From: Planococcus chinensis | GTDB lineage: Bacteria > Bacillota > Bacilli > Bacillales_A > Planococcaceae | Length of the DNA stretch: 64,000 nt | Direction of reading: 5' to 3' | Assembly: GCF_020071995.1 (NCBI RefSeq) | Contig: NZ_JABWTK010000008.1 | Location: 122,513-186,512 of the forward strand | Shown: piece by piece, positions 56,556-64,000 of the stretch | Position numbering within the stretch: the stretch's first letter is position 1 | Layout of the letters: every line of letters begins with the position of its first letter | Made by a program: the position numbers and the translations under genes | The notes under the pieces: model-generated | Databases searched by the model: none | Told to the model about the DNA's origin: nothing | The model's input: only the letters and a program-made list of their open reading frames with translations

Positions 56556-57795
56556 CATTTCCTTCTGTTAGTGTTCGTATGATATAGGATAAAGCTAATT
56601 TTACCGCTCTTAAGCGGTTGGTGTTGCGCATTCCTGATAACTGAAGGCGATAAGCTTCCGCTCCCTCTTCGGTAGCAATGCCGATCCATACTGTTCCTGC
56701 CGGCTGGTCTCCGTGCGCATCCGGTCCTGCCGCTCCCGTCAAGCCGACTGCAATATCCGTACCAAACTTCTGCCGCACAGCTATAGCCATCGCAACAGCC
56801 GTTTCTTCGCTGACCACTCCGTGTTTGCTCAGCAAATCCGGAGCTATTCCCAACTGCTTGATTTTCATTTCTTCATTGTAAGCAATCACGCCGCCCGTAA
56901 GCACTGCACTCGCTCCCGCTACTGCGGCCAATTCCGATTGGAAAAGGCCGGCTGTCAGGCTTTCAGCAGCGGAAATGGTCTTGGATTGTTCTTTCAGGAG
57001 TTCAATCGTCTTTGAAGCCAGAGAATCATTGTCATAGCCGTACAAGTACTGCCCGACCCGTTCCAGAATCTCCGTTTTCGCTTCGTTGATCAATTCCCAC
57101 GCCTGTTCTTCCGAATTTGTTTTTGCCGTAAGGCGGAGTGTCACTTCACCGTCAGAAGCAAGCGGCGCGATGGTCGGATTGGTTTGCCGGTCCAAAAGAT
57201 CCTGCAGGCGGTCTTCGAGCTCTGCTTCTCCGATGCCGTAAAAACGCAGCACATGGGACAAAATAACATCGGCCTGGTTTAGAAGGCGCGCCAGCTTCGG
57301 TTTCCCTTCAAACTGGAACATCGGCTCCATTTCTTTTGGCGGCCCCGGCAAGAGGATATAAACCCGGTCCTCCGACTTGTAAAGCATTCCGGGAGCCATT
57401 CCGTGGTGGTTGGCCAATACTTCGCTGCCCTTTAAAACAAGTGCCTGTTTTTTGTTGTTCTCGGTCATGACGCGTCCGGCGCGTTCAAAAAACGCGACGA
57501 TCGACTCGAGCGCTTCTTCGTCCATTTCGAGCGTTGTCCCTAAATGGCGGGCAATCGTCTCTTTTGTTAAATCGTCTTTTGTCGGTCCAAGCCCGCCTGT
57601 AAAAATAATCAAATCGGCGCGTTCTTCCGCGATCTGAATCACTTCTTCCAAACGCCCGGCGTTGTCCCCGACCACTGTATGGTAGTACACATTAATGCCA
57701 AGCTCGGCCAGATGGTTCGATAAAAAACGGGCATTCGAGTTGGTGATTTGCCCAAGCAGCAATTCAGAGCCTACTGCAATAATTTCTGCGTTCAT
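56542..57795 (-). CDS. cinA: CinA, nicotinamide-nucleotide amidase/ADP-ribose pyrophosphatase type
   Basis: The start MNAEIIAVGSELLLGQI at 57795 gives 417 residues. The N-terminal molybdopterin-binding-like domain has FTGGLGPTKDD, and the C-terminal CinA deamidase domain has SAAESLTAGLFQSEL with the catalytic serine and TGAAGPDAHGDQPAG. CinA is linked with competence and NAD recycling in many bacteria. The gene precedes recA as in B. subtilis. Confidence 0.93.
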   Translation of the reverse strand: MNAEIIAVGSELLLGQITNSNARFLSNHLAELGINVYYHTVVGDNAGRLEEVIQIAEERADLIIFTGGLGPTKDDLTKETIARHLGTTLEMDEEALESIVAFFERAGRVMTENNKKQALVLKGSEVLANHHGMAPGMLYKSEDRVYILLPGPPKEMEPMFQFEGKPKLARLLNQADVILSHVLRFYGIGEAELEDRLQDLLDRQTNPTIAPLASDGEVTLRLTAKTNSEEQAWELINEAKTEILERVGQYLYGYDNDSLASKTIELLKEQSKTISAAESLTAGLFQSELAAVAGASAVLTGGVIAYNEEMKIKQLGIAPDLLSKHGVVSEETAVAMAIAVRQKFGTDIAVGLTGAAGPDAHGDQPAGTVWIGIATEEGAEAYRLQLSGMRNTNRLRAVKLALSYIIRTLTEGNARKI

Positions 57796-57823
57796 GGTTA
57801 CTCCACCCCTTTTTTGAAACTGT

Positions 57824-58402
57824 TTATTTGGAAGCCAGCAATCCCCGGCGGTTGGCATAGAAATAATCCCAGCCGGACCATACAGTAAAGATCAATGCTA
57901 TGTACAGCATGATTTCTCCGAATGGAATGTTCACTAAAGTGAAAATGGTATTGTGGAGCAATAATGCGGAAATCGCCAAAATCTGAGCCGTCGTTTTGAT
58001 TTTGCCCAAACTTCCCGCTGCTACAACTTCCCCTTCACCGGCAAGCACTAAGCGCAGTCCCGTTACCGCAAATTCACGGCTGATAATGAGGATGACAATC
58101 CATGAAGCGGCAAAGCCGAGCTCCACTAGAATAATCAATGCTGCTGATACGAGCAGTTTGTCGGCAAGCGGATCCAAAAACTTCCCGAATGTGGTCACCA
58201 GGTTGTACTTGCGGGCATAATAACCGTCGACCCAATCAGTCAATGAAGCAAAGATAAAAATCAATCCGCCGATAAAATGTGAAACCGGCATGTCCGCTCC
58301 GAAAAGCGTCATGTTCCCCCAATTAAAATCGACGAGCATAACGATCATGAAAACAGGAATTAATAAAATTCTGGAAATGGTGATGCGGTTTGGAATGTTC
58401 AT
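57824..58402 (-). CDS. pgsA: CDP-diacylglycerol-glycerol-3-phosphate 3-phosphatidyltransferase
   Basis: The 192-residue membrane protein has the CDP-alcohol phosphatidyltransferase signature DWVDGYYARKYNLVTTFGKFLDPLAD and about five hydrophobic segments. It makes phosphatidylglycerol phosphate, the precursor of the main acidic lipid. The order ymfM-pgsA-cinA-recA is that of B. subtilis. Confidence 0.96.
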   Translation of the reverse strand: MNIPNRITISRILLIPVFMIVMLVDFNWGNMTLFGADMPVSHFIGGLIFIFASLTDWVDGYYARKYNLVTTFGKFLDPLADKLLVSAALIILVELGFAASWIVILIISREFAVTGLRLVLAGEGEVVAAGSLGKIKTTAQILAISALLLHNTIFTLVNIPFGEIMLYIALIFTVWSGWDYFYANRRGLLASK

Positions 58403-58431
58403 ATTGTTTCTCCTTTCAACCTATCAAGCAA

Positions 58432-58455
58432 AATAGCCATCAGAAGATGGCTATT
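58432..58455 (-). terminator. Weak terminator between ymfM and pgsA
   Basis: AATAGCCATC/GATGGCTATT with a four-base loop overlaps the ymfM stop; only TTTTG follows on the minus strand, so partial read-through into pgsA is expected. Confidence 0.6.
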
Positions 58456-59332
58456 CCGCGTCTGCAAATCGAATAACGATGTTTTGTGTCGTTGCATCTT
58501 GCTTATATTCTACCGGTACACCATTGATGGCCAGCTGGACATTCGCAGCTTTTCCAAGGCGCAGCTGAACTTGCTTCAGTCCGCTTACATCCAGCTTTTC
58601 TGTGGCACCAGCTGCCATAGTATCCGGCTTAAACAACTCTTTCTGATTTGAATCGGCTGCCTGTACCCAGGAAGGGCCGCCGACTACTTTAATGACCAGT
58701 TCTCTTTTAGCTGGGCCGGAAAAGTCATATGTGGTCGTTTCTCCGACAGGCTTTCCTGCTTTAATGCTTGCTTCCGGTTCTTTAGGTTCCTCTTTTTTAG
58801 GAGCTTCCGCCGGTTTCTCTACTTTTTCTTCCGCCGGCTTTTCAGCAGGTTCTTCAGGAGTCTCCTCAGCCGGTTCCTCATATGACACGCCACTGTCGTT
58901 TGCCGTGCCTTCTTCAATCGGATCATTTTTATCCAGGTTCGAATAAAAGAAAACCACCATAGCCAATACTGTGACAATAAACAATGCCGCAATCACTTTC
59001 GGCATGATTTCATTCGTCCGACTCGACGATTGACCGGCAAATGTCTGCCGCCGCGAAGGCGTAGGAGGAGTATAAGGATCTTCTTTGATTGCCGGGATTT
59101 CCTCTTTATATTGTTCAAGAAGTTCACCCGGATCCAGCCCTACCGCTTCGGCGTATTGCTTGATAAAAGCCCGCGAATAAAAAGGGCCCGGCATCATGCT
59201 GAAATCACCTTCTTCGATTCCTGCCAAATAGCGTTTCTGGATTTTTGTCGCTTCCTGCAAATCCTCTAAACTTAATCCCTTTGCGATTCTCGCTTCTTTC
59301 AAGCGAGTACCTAATTCACTCAATGCTTTCAC
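58451..59332 (-). CDS. ymfM: YmfM, RodZ-like membrane protein
   Basis: The 293-residue protein has an N-terminal helix-turn-helix of the HTH_25 type (GTRLKEARIAKGLSLEDLQEATKIQKRYL), one membrane segment (VIAALFIVTVLAMVVFFY), a Glu/Pro-rich spacer with repeated EEPAE-like units, and a C-terminal beta domain. This is the RodZ-like layout; RodZ links cell shape proteins to the membrane. Its exact role here is inferred. Confidence 0.9.
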   Translation of the reverse strand: MKALSELGTRLKEARIAKGLSLEDLQEATKIQKRYLAGIEEGDFSMMPGPFYSRAFIKQYAEAVGLDPGELLEQYKEEIPAIKEDPYTPPTPSRRQTFAGQSSSRTNEIMPKVIAALFIVTVLAMVVFFYSNLDKNDPIEEGTANDSGVSYEEPAEETPEEPAEKPAEEKVEKPAEAPKKEEPKEPEASIKAGKPVGETTTYDFSGPAKRELVIKVVGGPSWVQAADSNQKELFKPDTMAAGATEKLDVSGLKQVQLRLGKAANVQLAINGVPVEYKQDATTQNIVIRFADAE

Positions 59333-59340
59333 CTGCCTGT

Positions 59341-60138
59341 TTAGAAGTTGAAGCCGCCGAACATATCCGATTGATTTTGATCCCCCATGAAATTATTCCG
59401 TTCCAACACTTCATAGGTGATTTTTTCATCCGGATGATGGCGCAATTCGATAATGTAGTCGAAGTCTTCAATATTGTATTCGGATTGCTGGACAAACATA
59501 TCGGGATGTTCCACCACTTTAATGGTCGGCATGCGCATCATTTCGCGCACCAGCTGCTGATGGCGCTCATCGGCAGAGCGTCGCGTCACAATGCCATCCA
59601 AAATAAAGATATTGTTTGAATTGTGTTCATCGCCCATCAAGCTGTTCCGCACGGTTTGCTTGATCATAGTAGATGATAGGAAAATCCATTTCTTATTGGC
59701 GCTGACACTTGCCGCAACAACGGATTCCGTTTTTCCGACACGCGGCATTCCACGGATGCCGACCAGTTTATGGCCTTCTTGCTTGAATATTTCAGCCATG
59801 AAATCAACCAATAATCCAAGCTCATCACGGACAAAGCGGAACGTTTTCCGGTCATCGGCATCGCGCTGAATATAGCGGCCATGGCGGACGGCTAAAATAT
59901 CCCGAAGTTTAGGTTCGCGGAATTTCTTCACAGCAATCGTCTCGATGGTTGAAACGATTTGTTCAAAGCGTTCAAGCTGAACATCGTGTTCCGCCCGAAG
60001 AAGCATTCCACGCCTGCCTTGATCGACACCGTTGATGGTCACGATATTGACGCGGAGCATCCCGAGAAGTGAGGCTATATCCCCTAATAAACCCGGACGA
60101 TTCACTTGAATTTCGTATTCAAAATACCATTCTTTCAT
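59341..60138 (-). CDS. ymfK: YmfK, ACT- and P-loop-containing DUF3388 protein
   Basis: The 265-residue protein starts with an ACT-like part (EYEIQVNRPGLLGDIASLLGMLRVNIVTINGV) and has a Walker-A-like GMPRVGKTES after a middle domain. It matches the YmfK family, conserved beside ymfM, with no established role. Codon use and neighbourhood are ordinary. Confidence 0.85.
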   Translation of the reverse strand: MKEWYFEYEIQVNRPGLLGDIASLLGMLRVNIVTINGVDQGRRGMLLRAEHDVQLERFEQIVSTIETIAVKKFREPKLRDILAVRHGRYIQRDADDRKTFRFVRDELGLLVDFMAEIFKQEGHKLVGIRGMPRVGKTESVVAASVSANKKWIFLSSTMIKQTVRNSLMGDEHNSNNIFILDGIVTRRSADERHQQLVREMMRMPTIKVVEHPDMFVQQSEYNIEDFDYIIELRHHPDEKITYEVLERNNFMGDQNQSDMFGGFNF

Positions 60139-60235
60139 TCATCATCCGACCTTTCACTTTATGTATACGGCGTGCTAAAACCCTATCTCTAATGATAGCT
60201 GATTTGCTACAGCAAGAAAAGGGGCAATAAAAAAA

Positions 60236-60269
60236 GGGGCAGGCCTTAAAAGCAAGGCCTATCAACCCC
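60236..60269 (-). terminator. Intrinsic terminator after the ymf operon
   Basis: GGGGCAGGCCTT/AAGGCCTATCAACCCC fold into a stem with an internal loop; the minus strand continues TTTTTTTATTG. Confidence 0.7.
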
Positions 60270-60332
60270 TCTACAACTATTTACTCATGCATAAAACCGA
60301 TGAAGATAGACAAAAGACCCTTAGTCAAAAGA

Positions 60333-61052
60333 TCACATATGCCAACCGCCGTTGACGTGCAGCGTTTGTCCGGTTATATAATCGGCTTTGCCGCTCACCA
60401 GAAAATCAGCCGCATCGGCTATATCCTGAGGAGATCCGAGCCCAAGAGGGATATCCTCTGAAATGGCACGCAATTCTTCTTCCGAAAACGCTGCATTCAT
60501 TTTGGTTTGGATAAAGCCCGGGGCAATGGCGTTGACGCGCGTGCCGGACAGCGCCATTTCTTTCGCATAGGCTTTGACAAAAGCTGACTGCGCCCCTTTG
60601 ACCGAGGAATAGACCGTTTCAAGCGCCGCCCCTGTTTCTCCCCAGATGGATGAAACAAACACAACATAGGTTTTAGGATAGCGATGGAAAAAAGGCGAAA
60701 TCAGCCGTATGGCCGAAACCGGGTTGCGGACATGAACCCGCCACAAGTCATCCATTTCGTCTTCTGTCGTATCAATCAGCATTTTCACTAAAGCATGGCC
60801 GCTCGAGACAATGATGCACGACGCGTCAAACACTTGGTCCGCCAATTTCCGGGCCCCGTCGTCTTTTGCAAAATCCGCCTGCACCCCGATAAATTCCTGG
60901 TGAGGATGCTTTAAAGCCAGCTCCTTCACCAAAGCCGATACCGGAGCAGAATTCCAGTGAAGATAAAGCGACCAGCCGGATTCCGCTAGCTGACGAGAAA
61001 TGGCTTGTCCAATTTCTCCGGAGGCCCCCAGTATCACAGCGAATCGTTTCAC
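60333..61052 (-). CDS. ymfI: YmfI, EF-P 5-aminopentanone reductase (SDR)
   Basis: The 239-residue protein is a short-chain dehydrogenase: ILGASGEIGQAI (cofactor glycines), FVSSIWGETG, and the catalytic YSSVKGAQ. YmfI of B. subtilis reduces the modified lysine on elongation factor P to 5-aminopentanol. Its stop lies after a terminator hairpin region and its start overlaps the ymfH stop (ATGA). Confidence 0.9.
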   Translation of the reverse strand: MKRFAVILGASGEIGQAISRQLAESGWSLYLHWNSAPVSALVKELALKHPHQEFIGVQADFAKDDGARKLADQVFDASCIIVSSGHALVKMLIDTTEDEMDDLWRVHVRNPVSAIRLISPFFHRYPKTYVVFVSSIWGETGAALETVYSSVKGAQSAFVKAYAKEMALSGTRVNAIAPGFIQTKMNAAFSEEELRAISEDIPLGLGSPQDIADAADFLVSGKADYITGQTLHVNGGWHM

Positions 61053-62359
61053 ACAGTTTCCTTCTTAGGAGACGAGATGGTAAAGACTGAACGCTGGCTT
61101 TCTGCGCTGACTGTCGCAAATGCCGCCTGGAGATCCGGCACTTCCAGTGCTTCCAGGAAAGGCACTACATCAAACAGGTTCATGCCGTTAAATGCATAGC
61201 GGGTAAACTGGTTGGCAATGTATTCCGGTGAGTTTAATGCTCTCAGGAAAAAGCCGATTTTTTTGCGGCGTACACGGTCGAGGTCTGCTTGGCCAAAAGG
61301 CCATTTTTCCATCGCATTATCGAGCGTATGCTGAATCTCCCGAGCCAGCACTTCAGGCTCAGCTGTATCGGAACCGATCAACGCGTAGCCGAATCCATTT
61401 TCCAAAGAGTAGTCGAACGAATACGATTCATCGATCCAGCCACTCTCATATGCCTGGTGATAAAAATCGGAAGTGCGGCCGAAAAGAAGCTCATATGCCA
61501 ATTGCGCAGCCAGTTCGTGTTTCAGCATTTCGTCTCCTGATAAGTTCAAGGCTTCCGGCTTGATGCCGACAAATACTTTCGGTTTTTGGACGCTCATTTC
61601 CAAGGTCCGCTCTTTGATTGCCGCTTCAATCGGTTCATCCGGATAAATCCGCACGATTTCTTTCGGTTCTTCAAAAGTTTTTTCATTTTGGTTTGCTTTG
61701 ATAAAGTCCATCATGCTTTCCGGCTCTACGGCGCCGACAATGAATAGCACCATATTCGATGGATGGTAGAACGTGTTGTAGCACGTGTATAAATGCTCGG
61801 CTGTGATGTCCTGGATTGAATCCACTGTACCGGCAATATCGATTTTTACGGGATGGTTTTTGTATAAGTTTTCGATGATGCCGAAATATAGGCGCCAGTC
61901 GGGCTGGTCATCGTACATGGTAATTTCCTGTGCTATGATGCCTTTTTCTTTTTCAACGGTCTTTTCCGTGAAATAGGGGCTTTGCACAAAGTCCAATAAA
62001 GTGCCGACATTTTCCGTAATTTGGTCAGTAGCTGAGAACAAGTACGCCGTCCGTGTAAAAGATGTAAAGGCATTTGCCGAAGCGCCTTGTTTGCTAAATT
62101 GCTGGAACACGTCGCCGTCTTCTTTTTCGAACATTTTATGCTCCAGGAAATGGGCGATGCCATCCGGCACTTTGATCGGTTCCTGTCCACCGAACGGCAC
62201 AAAATGATTGTCGATCGAACCGTATTTTGTCGTAAACGTGGCAAAGGTTTTGGAGAACCCTTTTTTCGGCAGAATGTAAACTTCCAGCCCGTTTGGCAAC
62301 TGTTCTTTATATAGTGTTTCATCCAATTGATCAAAATGTACTTTATTCAACTGAATCAT
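61049..62359 (-). CDS. ymfH: YmfH, M16-type peptidase-like protein
   Basis: The 436-residue protein is an M16 family member with the zinc motif HFLEH (in GIAHFLEHKMFE). In B. subtilis ymfF and ymfH belong to the cluster for EF-P 5-aminopentanol modification, although no peptidase activity was needed for some steps. It overlaps the stop of ymfF, so both are likely made together. Confidence 0.9.
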   Translation of the reverse strand: MIQLNKVHFDQLDETLYKEQLPNGLEVYILPKKGFSKTFATFTTKYGSIDNHFVPFGGQEPIKVPDGIAHFLEHKMFEKEDGDVFQQFSKQGASANAFTSFTRTAYLFSATDQITENVGTLLDFVQSPYFTEKTVEKEKGIIAQEITMYDDQPDWRLYFGIIENLYKNHPVKIDIAGTVDSIQDITAEHLYTCYNTFYHPSNMVLFIVGAVEPESMMDFIKANQNEKTFEEPKEIVRIYPDEPIEAAIKERTLEMSVQKPKVFVGIKPEALNLSGDEMLKHELAAQLAYELLFGRTSDFYHQAYESGWIDESYSFDYSLENGFGYALIGSDTAEPEVLAREIQHTLDNAMEKWPFGQADLDRVRRKKIGFFLRALNSPEYIANQFTRYAFNGMNLFDVVPFLEALEVPDLQAAFATVSAESQRSVFTISSPKKETV

Positions 62360-63617
62360 CCTCCTTGCCTGATAGGAAGTAAGTCATTTCCAAGGACAAT
62401 TGCTGTGCTGCCTCTGCAATGTCTTCTTTCGTGATGGCCTTCCATTTGCTGATTAAGTAATCCGGCTCAAATGCTTCCGTCAACTCCATGTACTGGTCAT
62501 AGATATCGATCTGTCCGCGCGCCGAATCAAGCGCTTCTCTCAATTGGTTGACGAGGAGTGCTTTCGTCTGGTCAAGTTCCGTATCGGTAATATTGCCTTT
62601 TTTCACTTCTTCCAATTGTTCGAGAACAAGCTTCACTGCTTTTTCTTCCAGTTTCGAATCAATGCCCGCCAACACGAACATCAAACCGAACTGGGAAGCG
62701 TATGAACTTGAAACATAATAAGCCATGCTTTCTTTCTCGCGGATATTGACGAATAATTTCGAGTGCGCATAGCCGCCAAGCACGCCGTTCATCAATTGCA
62801 TCACCGGGAACTTCTCGTCGCGGAAAGTAATCGGTGTATAGAAAGTCATATGAAGCTTCCCTTGTTTCATATCCTCAAATTCAACTACGCGTGATTGGGC
62901 TGGCTGCACCAATTCAACCGAGGGAACATCAAGGGCAGTTTCCCGGTCCTGGAATTGGAAATATTCTTTAAGATAAGCAGAAATGGTTTCGGCCTGGATA
63001 TCGCCGACTGCGTAAATCTCAATTTCGTTGTCATGGATCATCGCCTGATATTCTTCAAACAGTTTTTCGTTTGTTACGCGTTCCACTTCTTCAAGCGTCC
63101 CGTTTGCCGGAATCGAAGCCGGATGTTCAGGCAGTGCCAACTCCAGCATGCGCTGCTGCGCATAACGCGTTTTTTCATCAAAAATCGATTCGATGCGCTG
63201 TTTCACCGCTTCTTTCTCGCGATTGAAAATCGTTTCTTTGAACAAGCCATTTTCCAAATTCGGCTTAAACAAAACAATATACATCAGGTTCAGAACCTTT
63301 TCGAGCACCCCTTCCTCAGACAGGTACTGGTCGTTCACCGTTTCTACGTTCAGCGTCACAATATGTTCGTTGCCTCTTTTAGAAGAATCTATGTAAAGAG
63401 ATGTGCCGTACAAATCGTCAAGCACCATGCGAAGAGCTGTATGAGAAGGGTAAACTTCGTTGCTGTGCTGCAGGACGTTCGCCAGAATCGACCGTGCAGA
63501 CGCTTTTTCTTTTGTTAATTTATCTTTAAACTTCAACGAAAAATTGACCGTTTTGAATTGCGTCGTTTCGTTGACATGCACATTCACGCCTTTTGCAATA
63601 TTCATCGTTTGAAACAT
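62343..63617 (-). CDS. ymfF: YmfF, M16-like protein without the zinc motif
   Basis: The 424-residue protein has the M16 fold (NVLQHSNEVYPSHTALRMVLDDLYG, VLGGYAHSKLFVNIREKESMAYY) but no HxxEH motif, as in YmfF of B. subtilis. Together with the zinc-carrying YmfH it forms a pair resembling the two-chain M16 peptidases. It is the first gene of the ymfFHI operon and reads away from the plus-strand gene at the right edge. Confidence 0.88.
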   Translation of the reverse strand: MFQTMNIAKGVNVHVNETTQFKTVNFSLKFKDKLTKEKASARSILANVLQHSNEVYPSHTALRMVLDDLYGTSLYIDSSKRGNEHIVTLNVETVNDQYLSEEGVLEKVLNLMYIVLFKPNLENGLFKETIFNREKEAVKQRIESIFDEKTRYAQQRMLELALPEHPASIPANGTLEEVERVTNEKLFEEYQAMIHDNEIEIYAVGDIQAETISAYLKEYFQFQDRETALDVPSVELVQPAQSRVVEFEDMKQGKLHMTFYTPITFRDEKFPVMQLMNGVLGGYAHSKLFVNIREKESMAYYVSSSYASQFGLMFVLAGIDSKLEEKAVKLVLEQLEEVKKGNITDTELDQTKALLVNQLREALDSARGQIDIYDQYMELTEAFEPDYLISKWKAITKEDIAEAAQQLSLEMTYFLSGKEDDSVE

Positions 63618-63683
63618 ATGGAAATCCCCTCTCTTCTTTCATAGTCTAACTATACCGAACCTTTTCAGCTAAATGCAAATAAT

Positions 63684-63830
63684 GAAAAGCGCAGGGGGCC
63701 GTTTAGCCCCGACAAGCGCTGGAGGACTTGAGGAAATGGCGCTCTTGGCCATTTTCCGAAAGGCCGAAGCGACCTCTAGGGGCTGGCCACCGGAACTGGA
63801 CACTAATGAAAAGCGGAAACGGCCGTTCAG
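63684..63830. repeat. Palindromic repeat copy in the intergenic region before ymfF
   Basis: On the plus strand the copy reads AAAAGCGCAGG, TAGCCCC, AAGCGCTGGAGGACTTGAGG, then the inner arms AATGGC/GCCATT and AAGCGACC. The inner part is identical to the copy near mutS read on the opposite strand. It lies in the 350-base gap between ymfF and the last gene; otherwise that gap holds two terminators and a possible promoter. Confidence 0.88.
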
Positions 63831-63845
63831 ACTTTTAGGCAAAAC

Positions 63846-63906
63846 AAAAAAGAGCCGTCGCAACGGCTCTTTTTTCAGGCTGTCGAGAAACTCTCTCGAC
63901 AGCCTG
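63846..63906. terminator. Two adjacent hairpins
   Basis: The first (63846-63875) is AAAAAAGAGCCGT/ACGGCTCTTTTTT and the second (63876-63906) is CAGGCTGTCGAGA/TCTCGACAGCCTG followed by TTTTTTTG. They are a strong double terminator on the plus strand; the first can also serve the minus strand. Confidence 0.75.
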
Positions 63907-63914
63907 TTTTTTTG

Positions 63915-63943
63915 TTTATTTTACTACTTTTCCGATGTACACT
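63915..63943 (+). promoter_or_regulatory. Possible promoter of the last gene
   Basis: TTTATT and TACACT are 17 bases apart and lie 27-55 bases before the ATG of the last gene. Both boxes deviate from the consensus, so the call is tentative. Confidence 0.35.
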
Positions 63944-63969
63944 AAAAGAAAATGAAGGAGCGAGGTCTC

Positions 63970-64000
63970 ATGATTGGTCCCGTCAAAAACCATCGTCATG
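63970..64000 (+). CDS. Start of an unidentified plus-strand gene
   Basis: Ten codons of an open frame (MIGPVKNHRH) lie at the edge, preceded by AAGGAG at 63955-63960 and a possible promoter. In B. subtilis genes named ymfC and ymfD lie in this neighbourhood, but the few residues here do not allow a match. Confidence 0.5.
   Translation, partial: MIGPVKNHRH

Noticed and set aside
62895..63518. 207-residue open frame on the plus strand opposite ymfF
   Set aside because: It is a shadow of a well-supported gene; composition is Phe/Arg/His-rich and no start signal is present.

Overview
This window reads as a chromosomal stretch of a Gram-positive, low-to-mid-GC member of the Bacilli. The best guess is a non-sporulating Planococcaceae lineage such as Planococcus or Planomicrobium. 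The basis is gene order: two blocks known from Bacillus subtilis are conserved here, lexA/yneA-yneB-ynzC-tkt-yneF with glnRA-ynbB, and ymfFHI-ymfK-ymfM-pgsA-cinA-recA-rny-ymdB-miaB-ymcA-mutS-mutL plus miaA-hfq. The sporulation genes that sit inside those blocks in B. subtilis (sirA/yneE, spoVS, cotE) are absent. The genus is an inference; no rRNA lies in the window. Most genes are on the minus strand.

Layout. 1-3.6 kb: a 2-oxoacid/acetoin dehydrogenase operon (E1alpha, E1beta, E2, start of E3) behind an imperfect palindrome. 3.7-8.4 kb: a glucitol-type PTS operon (gutM-srlA-srlE-srlB) ending in a homoserine-dehydrogenase-like/SAF oxidoreductase instead of a sorbitol-6-phosphate dehydrogenase. 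It has a clear sigma-A promoter, a cre site and an operator palindrome. Three tandem copies of a palindromic repeat lie inside it. 8.5-12.5 kb: a small accessory region with a probable selenoprotein of the GrdB/PrdB family (in-frame UGA in a UGTC motif, with a SECIS-like hairpin directly after it), a GNAT enzyme, and a PepSY/FixH-like membrane pair. 12.5-19 kb: an RNA-repair cassette (Hen1, Pnkp, RlaP) with two small genes and a second nucleotidyltransferase. 19-21.4 kb: a proline T-box leader driving an acetyltransferase and a short-form prolyl-tRNA synthetase. 21.5-27 kb: HAD/Nudix pair, GNAT, thiolase, HMG-CoA lyase and an alpha/beta hydrolase.

27-39.3 kb: the SOS-linked lexA/yneAB region, transketolase, a run of small unknown genes, then glnA-glnR-ynbB with two GlnR boxes. 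39.9-41.5 kb: an IS3-family element that landed in the loop of an intrinsic terminator between a TRIC-type channel gene and a rhodanese gene. 41.9-50.2 kb: hfq, miaA, a lipase-like hydrolase, glpD, mutL and mutS. 50.3-63.6 kb: ymcA (ricA), miaB, ymdB, rny, recA, cinA, pgsA, ymfM, ymfK, ymfI, ymfH and ymfF. The last bases hold the start of an unidentified plus-strand gene.

A dispersed palindromic repeat family occurs at four places (5.9-6.3, 29.7-29.85, 50.3-50.47 and 63.7-63.83 kb). Its outer and inner stems differ in sequence between copies but keep pairing. The most promising leads are the candidate selenoprotein, this covarying repeat family, the glucitol-type PTS paired with a DXR-like oxidoreductase, the RNA-repair cassette, and the insertion sequence inside a terminator loop.
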